The notes under the pieces: generated by a model
What the model was told of the DNA's origin: nothing
Database searches by the model: none
The model's input: only the letters and a program-made list of their open reading frames with translations
DNA from: JAFGTE01 sp965369305
GTDB lineage: Bacteria > Patescibacteriota > Gracilibacteria > UM-FILTER-43-11
Assembly (NCBI GenBank): GCA_965369305.1
Contig: CBDUQG010000005.1
Location: 1 to 27,754 of the forward strand
Length of the DNA: 27,754 bases
Direction: 5' to 3'
Part shown: one piece after another, positions 7,234 to 14,752 of the stretch
Numbering within the stretch: position 1 is the first letter of the stretch
How the letters are laid out: each line of letters starts with the position of its first letter
Made by a program: the position numbers and the translations under genes

Positions 7234-8361
7234 TTATCTCTCCTGATCCTCAAGATCAACCTCACGCTCCCAGGTCCAAAAATTGCGCATCAGTTTACCA
7301 TGGACAACCCCATGACCCTCTTCGTCCTGCCTTTTAACCGTTTTCGTAAAAACTCTCTCCACCCCCTCCTTGCCATCTATGCGTCGGCTATGTCGATCCG
7401 TCTTCTTTCCTCGTTTAACGATAAAAACATTGATCTCCATGTTGGGATTTGCCTCCATGGCTTTACGGTAGGCATTCGGGGTTCCCTTGTAACCAATGCT
7501 CCAGTAGGTAGCATCCAAAAAGTCAACACGGTCAGCCGGAAAGCCTGAGCCAAGAATGTTGCCAAGTGGGGCTCCGCCCGCGCTGTGACCCTTAAGGGTA
7601 ATCTGCTGAACGTCGGCTTTTACGTCCAATTCCCATTCTAGAATGCCACGTGCTTCTTTGTTGAGTACAAACATACTGTCATCTGTATCAGTTGGCCTCA
7701 TCCATTTCAAATCCTGTCTTTTATAACTACCATCAGGCAGCTGAGCTGTTCCACGAGAGACTTCACTGAGCGGGTAAACAACTACCTGGTTGCGGCCCTC
7801 ATCTTGAGCGCGTTCAGCCGCTCCGAGTACTTGATTCATAGCCCTCACCCCCACGCACGGTTCTCTGAGTTCCTTGTTCTTGTACCATGCACCAGAGTTC
7901 TTTCCAGGTAGATATTGTCCGAAATTCTCACCAGACAGATCTACCTCAGGCTTATCAATGACCATGGCACCAGTCCCATGAAAAAAATAGATCAGCTCGT
8001 ACGGTTTTTCATAATCAAAATTCTCGGGAACGTAGATCATCACATCACGTCCACCGTTTCCTTCTAGTTTACCAACCCACGATCGGCCTGGGGCAAGTTC
8101 AGCCATGGTCTGCACGCCTTCAGAAGCATTCTCATTGGCAATAAGCACTTTCTGCTTTTCTTCAGGCTTTGCAGGGTAAACTTCATTTACAACTTCGCCT
8201 AGGCCCGCATATGAATTATCGGCTTGGATCGTGCGGTAGGTGTCGGCTCGGGTGTCTTGGCATGCAGCACTGCTCATGCCCAAAATCCCGGACAAAGCGA
8301 GGCGCTGCAGCCTATTTGGAGCAGATTCATTTGTCGGTCTTTCAAGATTGTTGGGGGGCAT
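7234..8361 (-). CDS. Secreted alpha/beta-hydrolase (esterase-like), paralogue B
   Basis: The 375-residue protein has an N-terminal hydrophobic stretch ending at a cysteine (LALSGILGMSSAAC, 21-34). This may be a lipoprotein signal, but Ser at -3 of the would-be lipobox is atypical. The alpha/beta-hydrolase domain (about 92-360) has FFHG (126-129), nucleophile Ser260 in KGHSAGG, acid candidate Asp283 (VDFLDATY) and His350 or His354 (EEGHGVVHGK). It aligns with hydrolase A over GKLEGNGGRDVMIYVP, the nucleophile region and the NPNMEINVFIV strand. It has a longer loop at about 135-225 that may shape the substrate pocket. It is the first gene of the unit with tsaC. The substrate is unknown; peptidase or acetylxylan-type esterase activity are alternatives. 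Confidence 0.8.
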   Translation of the reverse strand: MPPNNLERPTNESAPNRLQRLALSGILGMSSAACQDTRADTYRTIQADNSYAGLGEVVNEVYPAKPEEKQKVLIANENASEGVQTMAELAPGRSWVGKLEGNGGRDVMIYVPENFDYEKPYELIYFFHGTGAMVIDKPEVDLSGENFGQYLPGKNSGAWYKNKELREPCVGVRAMNQVLGAAERAQDEGRNQVVVYPLSEVSRGTAQLPDGSYKRQDLKWMRPTDTDDSMFVLNKEARGILEWELDVKADVQQITLKGHSAGGAPLGNILGSGFPADRVDFLDATYWSIGYKGTPNAYRKAMEANPNMEINVFIVKRGKKTDRHSRRIDGKEGVERVFTKTVKRQDEEGHGVVHGKLMRNFWTWEREVDLEDQER

Positions 8362-8393
8362 CTAGATTAGGAAGAGGGGCTAAAGTTGGCGAT

Positions 8394-8422
8394 ATAATGA
8401 CACAAATAATATATTTTGTCAA
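8394..8422 (-). promoter_or_regulatory. Promoter of hydrolase B-tsaC, with imperfect palindrome
   Basis: On the minus strand a consensus TTGACA (8422-8417), 17 bp, and CATTAT (8399-8394) with TG one base upstream. The predicted start is near 8387, with a leader of about 26 nt. An imperfect inverted repeat (TGACA at 8398-8402 and TGTCA at 8417-8421, with A/T arms between) covers the spacer and could be an operator. Confidence 0.6.
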
Positions 8423-8494
8423 TATTATGCTCAACTAACAATAGTGATCTAAGTCGCCTGTGTCAACGGTCTTAGGGTGTGCGAAGAAAAACAT

Positions 8495-8523
8495 TTGATA
8501 AGCATCCAATATTTATTTAGACT
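8495..8523 (+). promoter_or_regulatory. carB promoter; predicted leaderless or near-leaderless
   Basis: TTGATA (8495-8500), 17-bp spacer, TAGACT (8518-8523). The ATG at 8532 lies eight bases beyond the -10, so the predicted transcript begins at 8530-8532. No Shine-Dalgarno sequence is present. Confidence 0.55.
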
Positions 8524-8531
8524 GCATAGGA

Positions 8532-11500
8532 ATGCCACAAAAAAAATTTAAGAAAATCGTGCTGCTTGGGTCAGGCGCCTTGAAAATAGGCGAGGCTGGA
8601 GAGTTCGATTATTCTGGGTCTCAGGCCATCAAGGCCTTCAAGGAAGAAGGACTTGAGGTGGTTTTGATCAATCCCAATATTGCCACCAATCAAACCAGCA
8701 AAGGACTGGCTGACAAAATCTACTTCCTACCCGTCACGCCCTATTTTGTAGAGCAGGTGATCAAAAAGGAAAAGCCGGATGCCATTGCGCTTAGCTTCGG
8801 AGGACAGACCGCGCTCAACTGTGGTGTTGCTCTTTTTGAAAGCGGCATTCTTAAAAAATACAAGCTTCAGGTGCTCGGTACCCCGGTCAAAGCGATTCAG
8901 CTCACAGAAGACCGTGACCTCTTTAAAAAATCTTTGGCAACCATCGGCATCAAGTCACCTCGCAGCTACGCCTGTCACAACATGGCAGAGGCCAAGAAGG
9001 CAGCCGAAAAAATTGGTTTCCCGCTCATGATCCGCGCGGCCTTTGCCCTTGGTGGACTTGGGTCTGGTTTTGCGCACAATAAAAAAGAACTAGACGCTAT
9101 TTTAAGCAAGGCTTTCTCCACCTCACCTCAGGTATTGGTCGAAGAAAATCTGCGTGGCTGGAAAGAGATCGAATACGAAGTGGTTCGCGATGCGGCCGAC
9201 AACTGTATCACGGTTTGCAATATGGAGAACCTTGATCCACTGGGAATTCACACAGGGGAATCCATTGTCATTGCGCCATCTCAGACCCTGAATAATCACG
9301 AGTATCAGAAGCTCCGAAATATCGCCCTTAAAACGATTCGCCATCTGGGGATTGTAGGGGAGTGCAACATTCAGTATGCCCTCGATCCAAAATCCGACGA
9401 CTACCGCGTGATCGAAGTAAACGCCCGCTTGTCACGCTCATCCGCCCTGGCATCCAAGGCCACTGGTTATCCGCTGGCTTACATCGCAGCCAAGCTGGGG
9501 CTGGGCTACAACCTTCCCGAGCTTAAAAACAATGTAACTGGTAGTACCTCAGCCTGCTTTGAGCCGGCCCTCGATTACGTGGCCCTCAAGATTCCACGCT
9601 GGGACCTTAACAAGTTCCGCAAAGTTTCTGACGAGATTTCCACCGAAATGAAATCAGTTGGAGAAGTTATGGCGCTAGGGCGTAACTTTGAAGAAGTGGT
9701 TCAAAAAGGGCTACGCATGATTCAGATTGGCGCATACGGTTTGACCCATCATCCGTTTGAATTCAAGGATGTAAAAGAAGGAGTGACCACACCAACGCCA
9801 CGTCGTATTTTTGCCCTGGCCGAAGCACTGGCAAAGGGGTATGACGTCAAAAAGCTCTACAGAATGACTGGCGTGGATCCTTGGTTCCTCTCAAAGATTG
9901 AGAAAATCGCCAAGCTCAACAAAAAAATGAAGCGCCAGAAGTCCCTGGCTAACATCAGCCCGGCAGACATGAAGGTCTATAAGCAGTCCGGCTTCTCCGA
10001 TCGTCAGATTGGTCTGAATGTAGGAACTGATGAGCTAGCTGTTAGGGCTCAGCGTAAAAAGCTAGGAATTACCCCTGTCGTGAAGCAGATCGACACAATG
10101 GGGGCTGAATTTCCTGCCAAAACCAATTATCTGTACATGAGCTATTGGGGCAGTAAAGACGATGTCAGCTTCAAGAGTAAAAAGAAGAAAGCTGTGGTAC
10201 TCGGAAGTGGGCCTTACTGCATTGGTTCCTCCGTGGAATTCGACTGGTGCTGCGTGAATGCCATCAAAACGCTGCATAAATCCGGCTACGAATCCATCAT
10301 GATCAACTACAATCCCGAAACGGTGAGTACGGATTACGATGAATGTGACAAGCTCTACTTTGATGAACTTAGCTTGGAGCGCGTGCTTGATGTGCACGAC
10401 AAAGAAAAGCCTAATGGAACCGTGATTTCGACCGGTGGTCAGATCCCCAACAATCTTGCTTTAAAACTCGACAAAGAGGGGGTGAAGATTATGGGGACCA
10501 GTGTGAAAGACATTGACCGTGCTGAGAGCCGCGACAAATTCTCAGCCCTGCTTGATGAGCTGGGGGTTGATCAACCAGAGTGGAAGGCATTCACTAAGAT
10601 TTCAGATGCCTACAAGTTTGCTGATAAAGTCGGCTATCCGGTACTGGTTCGCCCAAGTTACGTGCTTTCGGGCGCAGCCATGAGGGTTTCTCACAATCAT
10701 GAAGAGCTGGAAAACTTCCTGGGTAAGGCCGTTAAAATCAGTACAGAGGCACCTGTAGTCATCAGTAAATTCGAAGTGGGCGCTCGCGAGATTGAAATGG
10801 ATGCCGTGGCAGATAAAGGAAAGGTGCTCATCTATGCCATCTCTGAACACGTTGAGGATGCCGGAGTGCACTCTGGGGATGCGACGATCGTTCTGCCACC
10901 TCAAAAAACCTACCTCGAAACCCTGCGTCGCGTGAAAAAAATCGGGAAGCAGATTGCCAAGAGTCTGAATATCACCGGCCCATTCAATATTCAATTCCTG
11001 GCTAAAGAAAATGAGGTAAAGGTGATTGAATGCAACCTTCGCTCATCCCGCAGTTTCCCTTTTGTATCGAAGGTAACCGGCTACAACTTCATCGAAATTG
11101 CCACCAAGGCCATGCTCGGCGAAGCTGACAAGAGTAAACGCTACCAAACCGTCGACTTGGATTACGTTGGTGTGAAATTTCCTCAGTTCTCTTTCCCACG
11201 CTTGAAGGGCGCCGACCCCGTTCTTGGTGTAGAAATGGCCAGTACGGGTGAAGTGGCTTGCTTCGGCGAAGATCTTGAAGAAGCCTTCCTCAAATCCTAT
11301 CTGGCTGTAGGCCACAAGGCACCTAAGAAGAAAGGGGGTATCCTGCTTTCCATCGGTCGCATGAAAGACAAGATCAGCATGCTCGAAACCTGCGCCAAGA
11401 TGGCCGACATGGGCTATGAACTATATGCCACCAAAAACACAGCCGCCTTCCTGAAGGAAAATAAGGTGAAAGTCACCATGCTCAACAAGGTTTCCAGCAA

Positions 11501-11738
11501 GAAGAAGCCCAATATTTCCGATCATGTGATGGGCGGAAAGATCAGCATGGCGATTGTGATTCCGACTAAATACGCTCATGACGAAATCACCGATGGCTAC
11601 AAGATCCGCCGTATGTGTGTAGACAAGCACATTCCACTCTTCACCAATGTGCAGTTCAGCAAAACGCTGATCCGTAGCCTCGCCAAATATAATCCTGAAG
11701 ATTTACAGATAAAAGACTGGGCGGAGTATAAAAATTGA
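8532..11738 (+). CDS. carB: Carbamoyl-phosphate synthase large subunit, eukaryote (CAD)-like sequence
   Basis: CarB makes carbamoyl phosphate from bicarbonate, ammonia and two ATP for pyrimidine and arginine synthesis. At 1068 residues it is full length, with two homologous ATP-grasp halves (about 1-400 and 545-935) and a C-terminal MGS-like allosteric domain (about 935-1060). The first half opens with LGSGALKIGEAGEFDYSGSQ. The second has GSSVEFDWC, NPETVSTDYDECDKLYF, GGQIPNNLALKL, SEHVEDAGVHSGDAT and IECNLRSSRSFPFVSK. These match my memory of animal CAD and CPS III better than E. coli CarB (GAGPIVIGQACEFDYSGAQ). No carA or other pyr genes are nearby, so the glutaminase partner must be elsewhere. 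The gene ends in TGA, and the promoter of the next gene overlaps this stop region. Confidence 0.96.
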   Translation: MPQKKFKKIVLLGSGALKIGEAGEFDYSGSQAIKAFKEEGLEVVLINPNIATNQTSKGLADKIYFLPVTPYFVEQVIKKEKPDAIALSFGGQTALNCGVALFESGILKKYKLQVLGTPVKAIQLTEDRDLFKKSLATIGIKSPRSYACHNMAEAKKAAEKIGFPLMIRAAFALGGLGSGFAHNKKELDAILSKAFSTSPQVLVEENLRGWKEIEYEVVRDAADNCITVCNMENLDPLGIHTGESIVIAPSQTLNNHEYQKLRNIALKTIRHLGIVGECNIQYALDPKSDDYRVIEVNARLSRSSALASKATGYPLAYIAAKLGLGYNLPELKNNVTGSTSACFEPALDYVALKIPRWDLNKFRKVSDEISTEMKSVGEVMALGRNFEEVVQKGLRMIQIGAYGLTHHPFEFKDVKEGVTTPTPRRIFALAEALAKGYDVKKLYRMTGVDPWFLSKIEKIAKLNKKMKRQKSLANISPADMKVYKQSGFSDRQIGLNVGTDELAVRAQRKKLGITPVVKQIDTMGAEFPAKTNYLYMSYWGSKDDVSFKSKKKKAVVLGSGPYCIGSSVEFDWCCVNAIKTLHKSGYESIMINYNPETVSTDYDECDKLYFDELSLERVLDVHDKEKPNGTVISTGGQIPNNLALKLDKEGVKIMGTSVKDIDRAESRDKFSALLDELGVDQPEWKAFTKISDAYKFADKVGYPVLVRPSYVLSGAAMRVSHNHEELENFLGKAVKISTEAPVVISKFEVGAREIEMDAVADKGKVLIYAISEHVEDAGVHSGDATIVLPPQKTYLETLRRVKKIGKQIAKSLNITGPFNIQFLAKENEVKVIECNLRSSRSFPFVSKVTGYNFIEIATKAMLGEADKSKRYQTVDLDYVGVKFPQFSFPRLKGADPVLGVEMASTGEVACFGEDLEEAFLKSYLAVGHKAPKKKGGILLSIGRMKDKISMLETCAKMADMGYELYATKNTAAFLKENKVKVTMLNKVSSKKKPNISDHVMGGKISMAIVIPTKYAHDEITDGYKIRRMCVDKHIPLFTNVQFSKTLIRSLAKYNPEDLQIKDWAEYKN

Positions 11739-11739
11739 G

Positions 11740-11745
11740 TATAAT
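11740..11745 (+). promoter_or_regulatory. -10 box for the Cys-rich SLH gene
   Basis: A perfect TATAAT begins two bases after the carB stop codon. A start near 11752 gives a 25-nt A/T-rich leader to the ATG at 11777. No clear -35 or Shine-Dalgarno sequence is seen. Confidence 0.45.
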
Positions 11746-11776
11746 GAGCTCTAATTAATCATTACTAATTGCCTTT

Positions 11777-13315
11777 ATGCAGTCTAAATCTCAATTCTCA
11801 CTACTAAAAACAGGCCTTCTTTTTATGATGGCTTCGTTTTTCTTTGTATCTGCGCCAAGCGCTTCTGCTTTCCTGCCCACACCCTCATCAGGAGGAGATC
11901 CTATCTGTACCAATGACCCAAACACCTATGCCTGCCTACCTCCTGAATTCTGTGAAGAGAATCCGGATCACATTCGTTGCGTGGACATTTACTGGTGTGA
12001 GTCACATCCGGACGACCCACTTTGTATCACGCCCGAATTCTGTGAGGCTATGCCGGATCACGAGAAATGTGTTCATGGCGCACCTGAAGACTGTATAAAA
12101 GGCTCAGGAGAAACAGTTAGCTGCGAGCCGGATGCTGACCCCTCCAATGACCCCGATATTTGCTGGGATGCTTTTGGAGCTGTTGTGCAGTGCCCCGATG
12201 ACTTGATGGATTTTTGCCGTGAGAATCCCGATTCCGCTGAGTGTAAGGAGCTTGAATTCTGCCCAGACGGCAGTATTAAAGATGTTCTGGGAAGATGCCC
12301 TGAGCCTGCTCACAACAAATTTCCCGAAGACAGTGATCGCGAATGCTACGACAAAGTTCCGGGGACCGGGGAAGTAGTTGAAGTTCCCTGTGGCAACTCT
12401 GATGATGAAATCTGCGGTCACCCTGATCACGTGAATGACCCTGACTGCTGTGAAAAATGGGATTCCACCGGTCAGCGCTGTCTCGATCCAAATGATGATG
12501 GGGATAGTGAAGATGATGGGCTTTGCATGAAGGATGTACCAGGTACAAGCTTCAGTTCTCTGGCCTTCTGCCCAGGTCAAGAGCAGCCCAAGGATGAATG
12601 TGTTGCCGGTATTGGAGGTGCAACGCTTTCGGTGCCTTGCGACGATGAAGAGGTGGCCTACGAAAAATGCGTCCAAAAATATGATCAGAAAATGTGTGAT
12701 GGCGATCCCTACAATGATTTCACCGACCTGCCCGATGATTATGAGCAGAAAGCAGCCATCATCAAGTTGGGCGAATACTGCCCTGATTACCTCAAAATCT
12801 TCCAAGGTTATCGTGATACCGAAGGCAACCTGCTTCATGTTGGTGGCTGGGCAGATCCAATCATCCGCTACGATGTAGTGCTGGTGGTGCAGCGCTTTGA
12901 AGAATGTAAGGATTTAGCTGAATTTACAGGGAAGTTTCCTTTTACTGATGTCCCTACTGATCATTATGCATATGACGCAGTAGGGGAGTCCTTTGCCGAA
13001 GGAAAGACTGAAGGGTATACCGAAAACGGCGTAAAGCTCTTCAAAGGGGCCAACCAGGTTCTAACAACAGAAGCCTTAAAATGGATCATGCTGGTAAGAA
13101 CCACCGAAGAAGCTGTAGATGCGGTGGTTGATAAGGGTATGCTCGATCCTGATGTGTTCGCTCAGGTGCAGTGGGCTATCAAGTGGTGGTTGGCTGCCAT
13201 TGAATGGAATGTAGATAAAGCTCAAATAGCAGGCAGCTACTATGACGTGGACCCTATTCGTCCGGCTACCCGTGCTGACATTGCTGTATGGCTGGCTAAT
13301 ACGCTAGGCCTTTAG
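11777..13315 (+). CDS. Secreted cysteine-rich repeat protein with C-terminal SLH region
   Basis: The 512-residue protein has a clear signal peptide (LLKTGLLFMMASFFFVSAPSA, cleavage near ASA-F at 31-32). Residues 44-377 contain 30 cysteines, an even number, in an acidic Asp/Pro-rich context, as expected for disulfides or metal binding outside the cell. The first part holds tandem 15-residue units, Cys-x5-Cys-x8, starting at Cys53, 68 and 83 (for example CLPPEFCEENPDHIR). A diverged copy lies at 139-162. The C-terminus has one recognisable SLH motif (FTDVPTDHYAYDAV at 389-402) and a second, partial one ending in RPATRADIAVWLANTLGL. SLH modules normally attach to secondary cell-wall polymers. 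I know no family with this cysteine repeat. A 244-codon antisense frame is only the mirror of its Asp-rich codons. Confidence 0.85.
   Translation: MQSKSQFSLLKTGLLFMMASFFFVSAPSASAFLPTPSSGGDPICTNDPNTYACLPPEFCEENPDHIRCVDIYWCESHPDDPLCITPEFCEAMPDHEKCVHGAPEDCIKGSGETVSCEPDADPSNDPDICWDAFGAVVQCPDDLMDFCRENPDSAECKELEFCPDGSIKDVLGRCPEPAHNKFPEDSDRECYDKVPGTGEVVEVPCGNSDDEICGHPDHVNDPDCCEKWDSTGQRCLDPNDDGDSEDDGLCMKDVPGTSFSSLAFCPGQEQPKDECVAGIGGATLSVPCDDEEVAYEKCVQKYDQKMCDGDPYNDFTDLPDDYEQKAAIIKLGEYCPDYLKIFQGYRDTEGNLLHVGGWADPIIRYDVVLVVQRFEECKDLAEFTGKFPFTDVPTDHYAYDAVGESFAEGKTEGYTENGVKLFKGANQVLTTEALKWIMLVRTTEEAVDAVVDKGMLDPDVFAQVQWAIKWWLAAIEWNVDKAQIAGSYYDVDPIRPATRADIAVWLANTLGL
11933..12067 (+). repeat. Three tandem 45-bp units encoding a Cys-x5-Cys-x8 peptide repeat
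   Basis: Units at 11933-11977, 11978-12022 and 12023-12067 each encode 15 residues. The consensus is Cys-hydrophobic-x3-Phe/Trp-Cys-Glu-x2-Pro-Asp-x3. Units 1 and 3 also share nearly the same DNA (GAATTCTGTGA in both), pointing to duplication. The next Cys (98) keeps the phase for one more step. Confidence 0.75.
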
Positions 13316-13749
13316 CCCAGAAGCTCTTTCACTAGCTTGTTCACGACGCCGCCGTCAGCCTGGCCTTTGACTTTGCCCATGACCGCTCCCATGACCTTAC
13401 CAAAGTCGCCAGGTCCGGCGCTCATTTGGTCGATGGTTTCCTGAACGATCTTCTTCACGTCATCTTCGCTCATCTGCTCAGGCATGTATTTTTCGAAGAA
13501 CTTGATTTCATCCCGTTCTTTTTGAGCTGCCTCAGTGTTGCCGCCTTTATCAAAACCTTCAGCAGCTTCTTTTCGCTGCTTAATAGAACGCTTCAGAATA
13601 TCAATAACCACCTCATCATCGGCCACCTTATCAGCGCCGCTAACTTCATATTTCATAATATCCGCCTTGAGCATTCTCAGGGTATCTAGTTCAGGCGCCC
13701 GGGCCTTCATGGCAGCGGTCATGTCGGCAATGATTTGATCTTTGAGCAT
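13312..13749 (-). CDS. yqeY: YqeY / GatB-YqeY domain protein
   Basis: YqeY proteins are about 150 residues and share the GatB tail domain. Their role is uncertain; a tRNA-linked or amidotransferase-accessory function is often suggested. This one is 145 residues, all helical, with the family start MLKDQIIADMTAAMKAR, the central YMPEQMSEDDVKKIV (88-102) and the C-terminal GKVMGAVMGKVKGQADGG that mirrors GatB. It meets the Cys-rich SLH gene tail to tail, and the tetranucleotide TTAG at 13312-13315 supplies both stop codons. No clear promoter lies immediately upstream; a 19-bp palindrome lies at 13798-13816. RNA from the gene at 13836-14690 could read through into it. Confidence 0.93.
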   Translation of the reverse strand: MLKDQIIADMTAAMKARAPELDTLRMLKADIMKYEVSGADKVADDEVVIDILKRSIKQRKEAAEGFDKGGNTEAAQKERDEIKFFEKYMPEQMSEDDVKKIVQETIDQMSAGPGDFGKVMGAVMGKVKGQADGGVVNKLVKELLG

Positions 13750-13797
13750 GGGGTAGGTGGGTTATCTAGAAAAGAGTGTCACACTTAGTACGACTTT

Positions 13798-13816
13798 TGT
13801 CATACTTTTTATGACA
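13798..13816. repeat. Perfect 7-bp inverted repeat between yqeY and the 284-aa gene
   Basis: TGTCATA and TATGACA flank the 5-base spacer CTTTT. There is no T-tract on either strand, so it is a poor intrinsic terminator. An operator for yqeY (about 50 bp upstream of its start) or a processing hairpin is possible. Confidence 0.45.
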
Positions 13817-13835
13817 TGCTGATTTTAGCACACCT

Positions 13836-14690
13836 CTATCCTCGGACTAAGCGAACGATTGCCCCTCTGGTTTGGCGCGCTTCTTGAACTTCTTCTTCAA
13901 AGTATGGTCTCATTCTTGAGATAATGGCTTGAGCCTTTTTTTGAGTTAGCTTCTTTAAGGAAGATCTATTTCTTCTGGCAGGGTTTCCAATCCCAGCATG
14001 AATTGGGCTTTCTTCAAGTGCATGAACCTTTTCACGTCGAACATACTCAAGGGCTAGTGCCTGCCTGGCGTCCGGACTGAGTTTTTCAAGGTGCTCAGCT
14101 CCCTCTGCCCCAAGCAGATCATTGTGAATATGGAAAGCCTGCTCCCACCGACCCCGACGTACGGCATCATGGAAGGATTCTGCAATCACTCCATTAAAAT
14201 CGATATCAGGATTTTCTTTAACTATGTGATCAACCAAGTTGGAGGCATCACGACCGCTTGAGCTTGCCCAATCAGACGCCAGAAAATGGGCTGATATACC
14301 CTTGATGAGTCGCTTCTTGTAGGCAGGATCTTTAGCCAGGTCAATGGCGCGCTCAAAACCCGTCGCTTCAGATTGAAAAAGTAGTTTTACAAGCATCTTT
14401 GTGTCGGTCATTTTTTTGCTGCGGGAAGCGTCCAAAAAGTCCCTGGCATCCTGGTCATGTAGCTCTACACTGGTCGTAAATGAATTTTTAGGTCGTGGTC
14501 TTGAGTTTTCCGATTCCTCGCCAAAGTCAGCAAAAATCCTTTCACGAGTTTGGAAAATACGGTTTGCTCGTTTCAAAGCTACTACTGGAACCTTCTCTGA
14601 TCGCATCACGGCGACCTTAATCATAGCGTCATCGCCAGACTCTTCGAGCTCATCGAATAATCCGGCCAAAGTTTCTAAGTCTTTGTGCAT
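13836..14690 (-). CDS. Hypothetical helical protein
   Basis: The 284-residue protein is not recognised. It has no signal peptide or membrane helix and appears all alpha. Residues about 95-225 may form several helix-turn-helix pairs, as in tetratricopeptide-like solenoids (FERAIDLAKDPAYKKRLIKG and RRGRWEQAFHIHNDLLG). The C-terminal 70 residues are strongly basic (NPARRNRSSLKKLTQKKA), which could bind nucleic acid or an acidic partner. It has its own promoter with a -35, so it is not simply part of the alr operon that ends 62 bases upstream. Confidence 0.72.
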   Translation of the reverse strand: MHKDLETLAGLFDELEESGDDAMIKVAVMRSEKVPVVALKRANRIFQTRERIFADFGEESENSRPRPKNSFTTSVELHDQDARDFLDASRSKKMTDTKMLVKLLFQSEATGFERAIDLAKDPAYKKRLIKGISAHFLASDWASSSGRDASNLVDHIVKENPDIDFNGVIAESFHDAVRRGRWEQAFHIHNDLLGAEGAEHLEKLSPDARQALALEYVRREKVHALEESPIHAGIGNPARRNRSSLKKLTQKKAQAIISRMRPYFEEEVQEARQTRGAIVRLVRG

Positions 14691-14716
14691 TGGTTTAAAT
14701 CAAAAATAAGGAGGGA

Positions 14717-14745
14717 ATAATAGCATTCTTCCTTTGTTTCCGCAA
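14717..14745 (-). promoter_or_regulatory. Promoter of the 284-aa gene
   Basis: On the minus strand: TTGCGG (14745-14740), 17 bp, TATTAT (14722-14717), with TG one base before the -10. The start near 14710 gives a leader of about 20 nt without a Shine-Dalgarno sequence. Confidence 0.55.
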
Positions 14746-14752
14746 ATAGAGG

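Noticed and set aside
8260..8361. Lipoprotein lipobox in hydrolase B (SAAC before Cys34)
   Set aside because: Serine at -3 is outside the usual L/V/I pattern, so I mention it only as possible.
8362..8531. A 5-bp inverted repeat (CTAAG / CTTAG at 8449-8475) between hydrolase B and carB
   Set aside because: Too short for its spacing, not tied to either promoter, likely chance.
10602..10994. Antisense open frames within carB and other long genes (also 10062-10397, 25853-26287, 4339-4626)
   Set aside because: All are mirrors of well-supported genes, without motifs, promoters or plausible starts.
12104..12838. A 244-codon open frame antisense to the Cys-rich gene
   Set aside because: It is hydrophobic and Ile-rich because GAT/GAC Asp codons read as ATC/GTC on the other strand; the + strand gene has a signal peptide and repeats.
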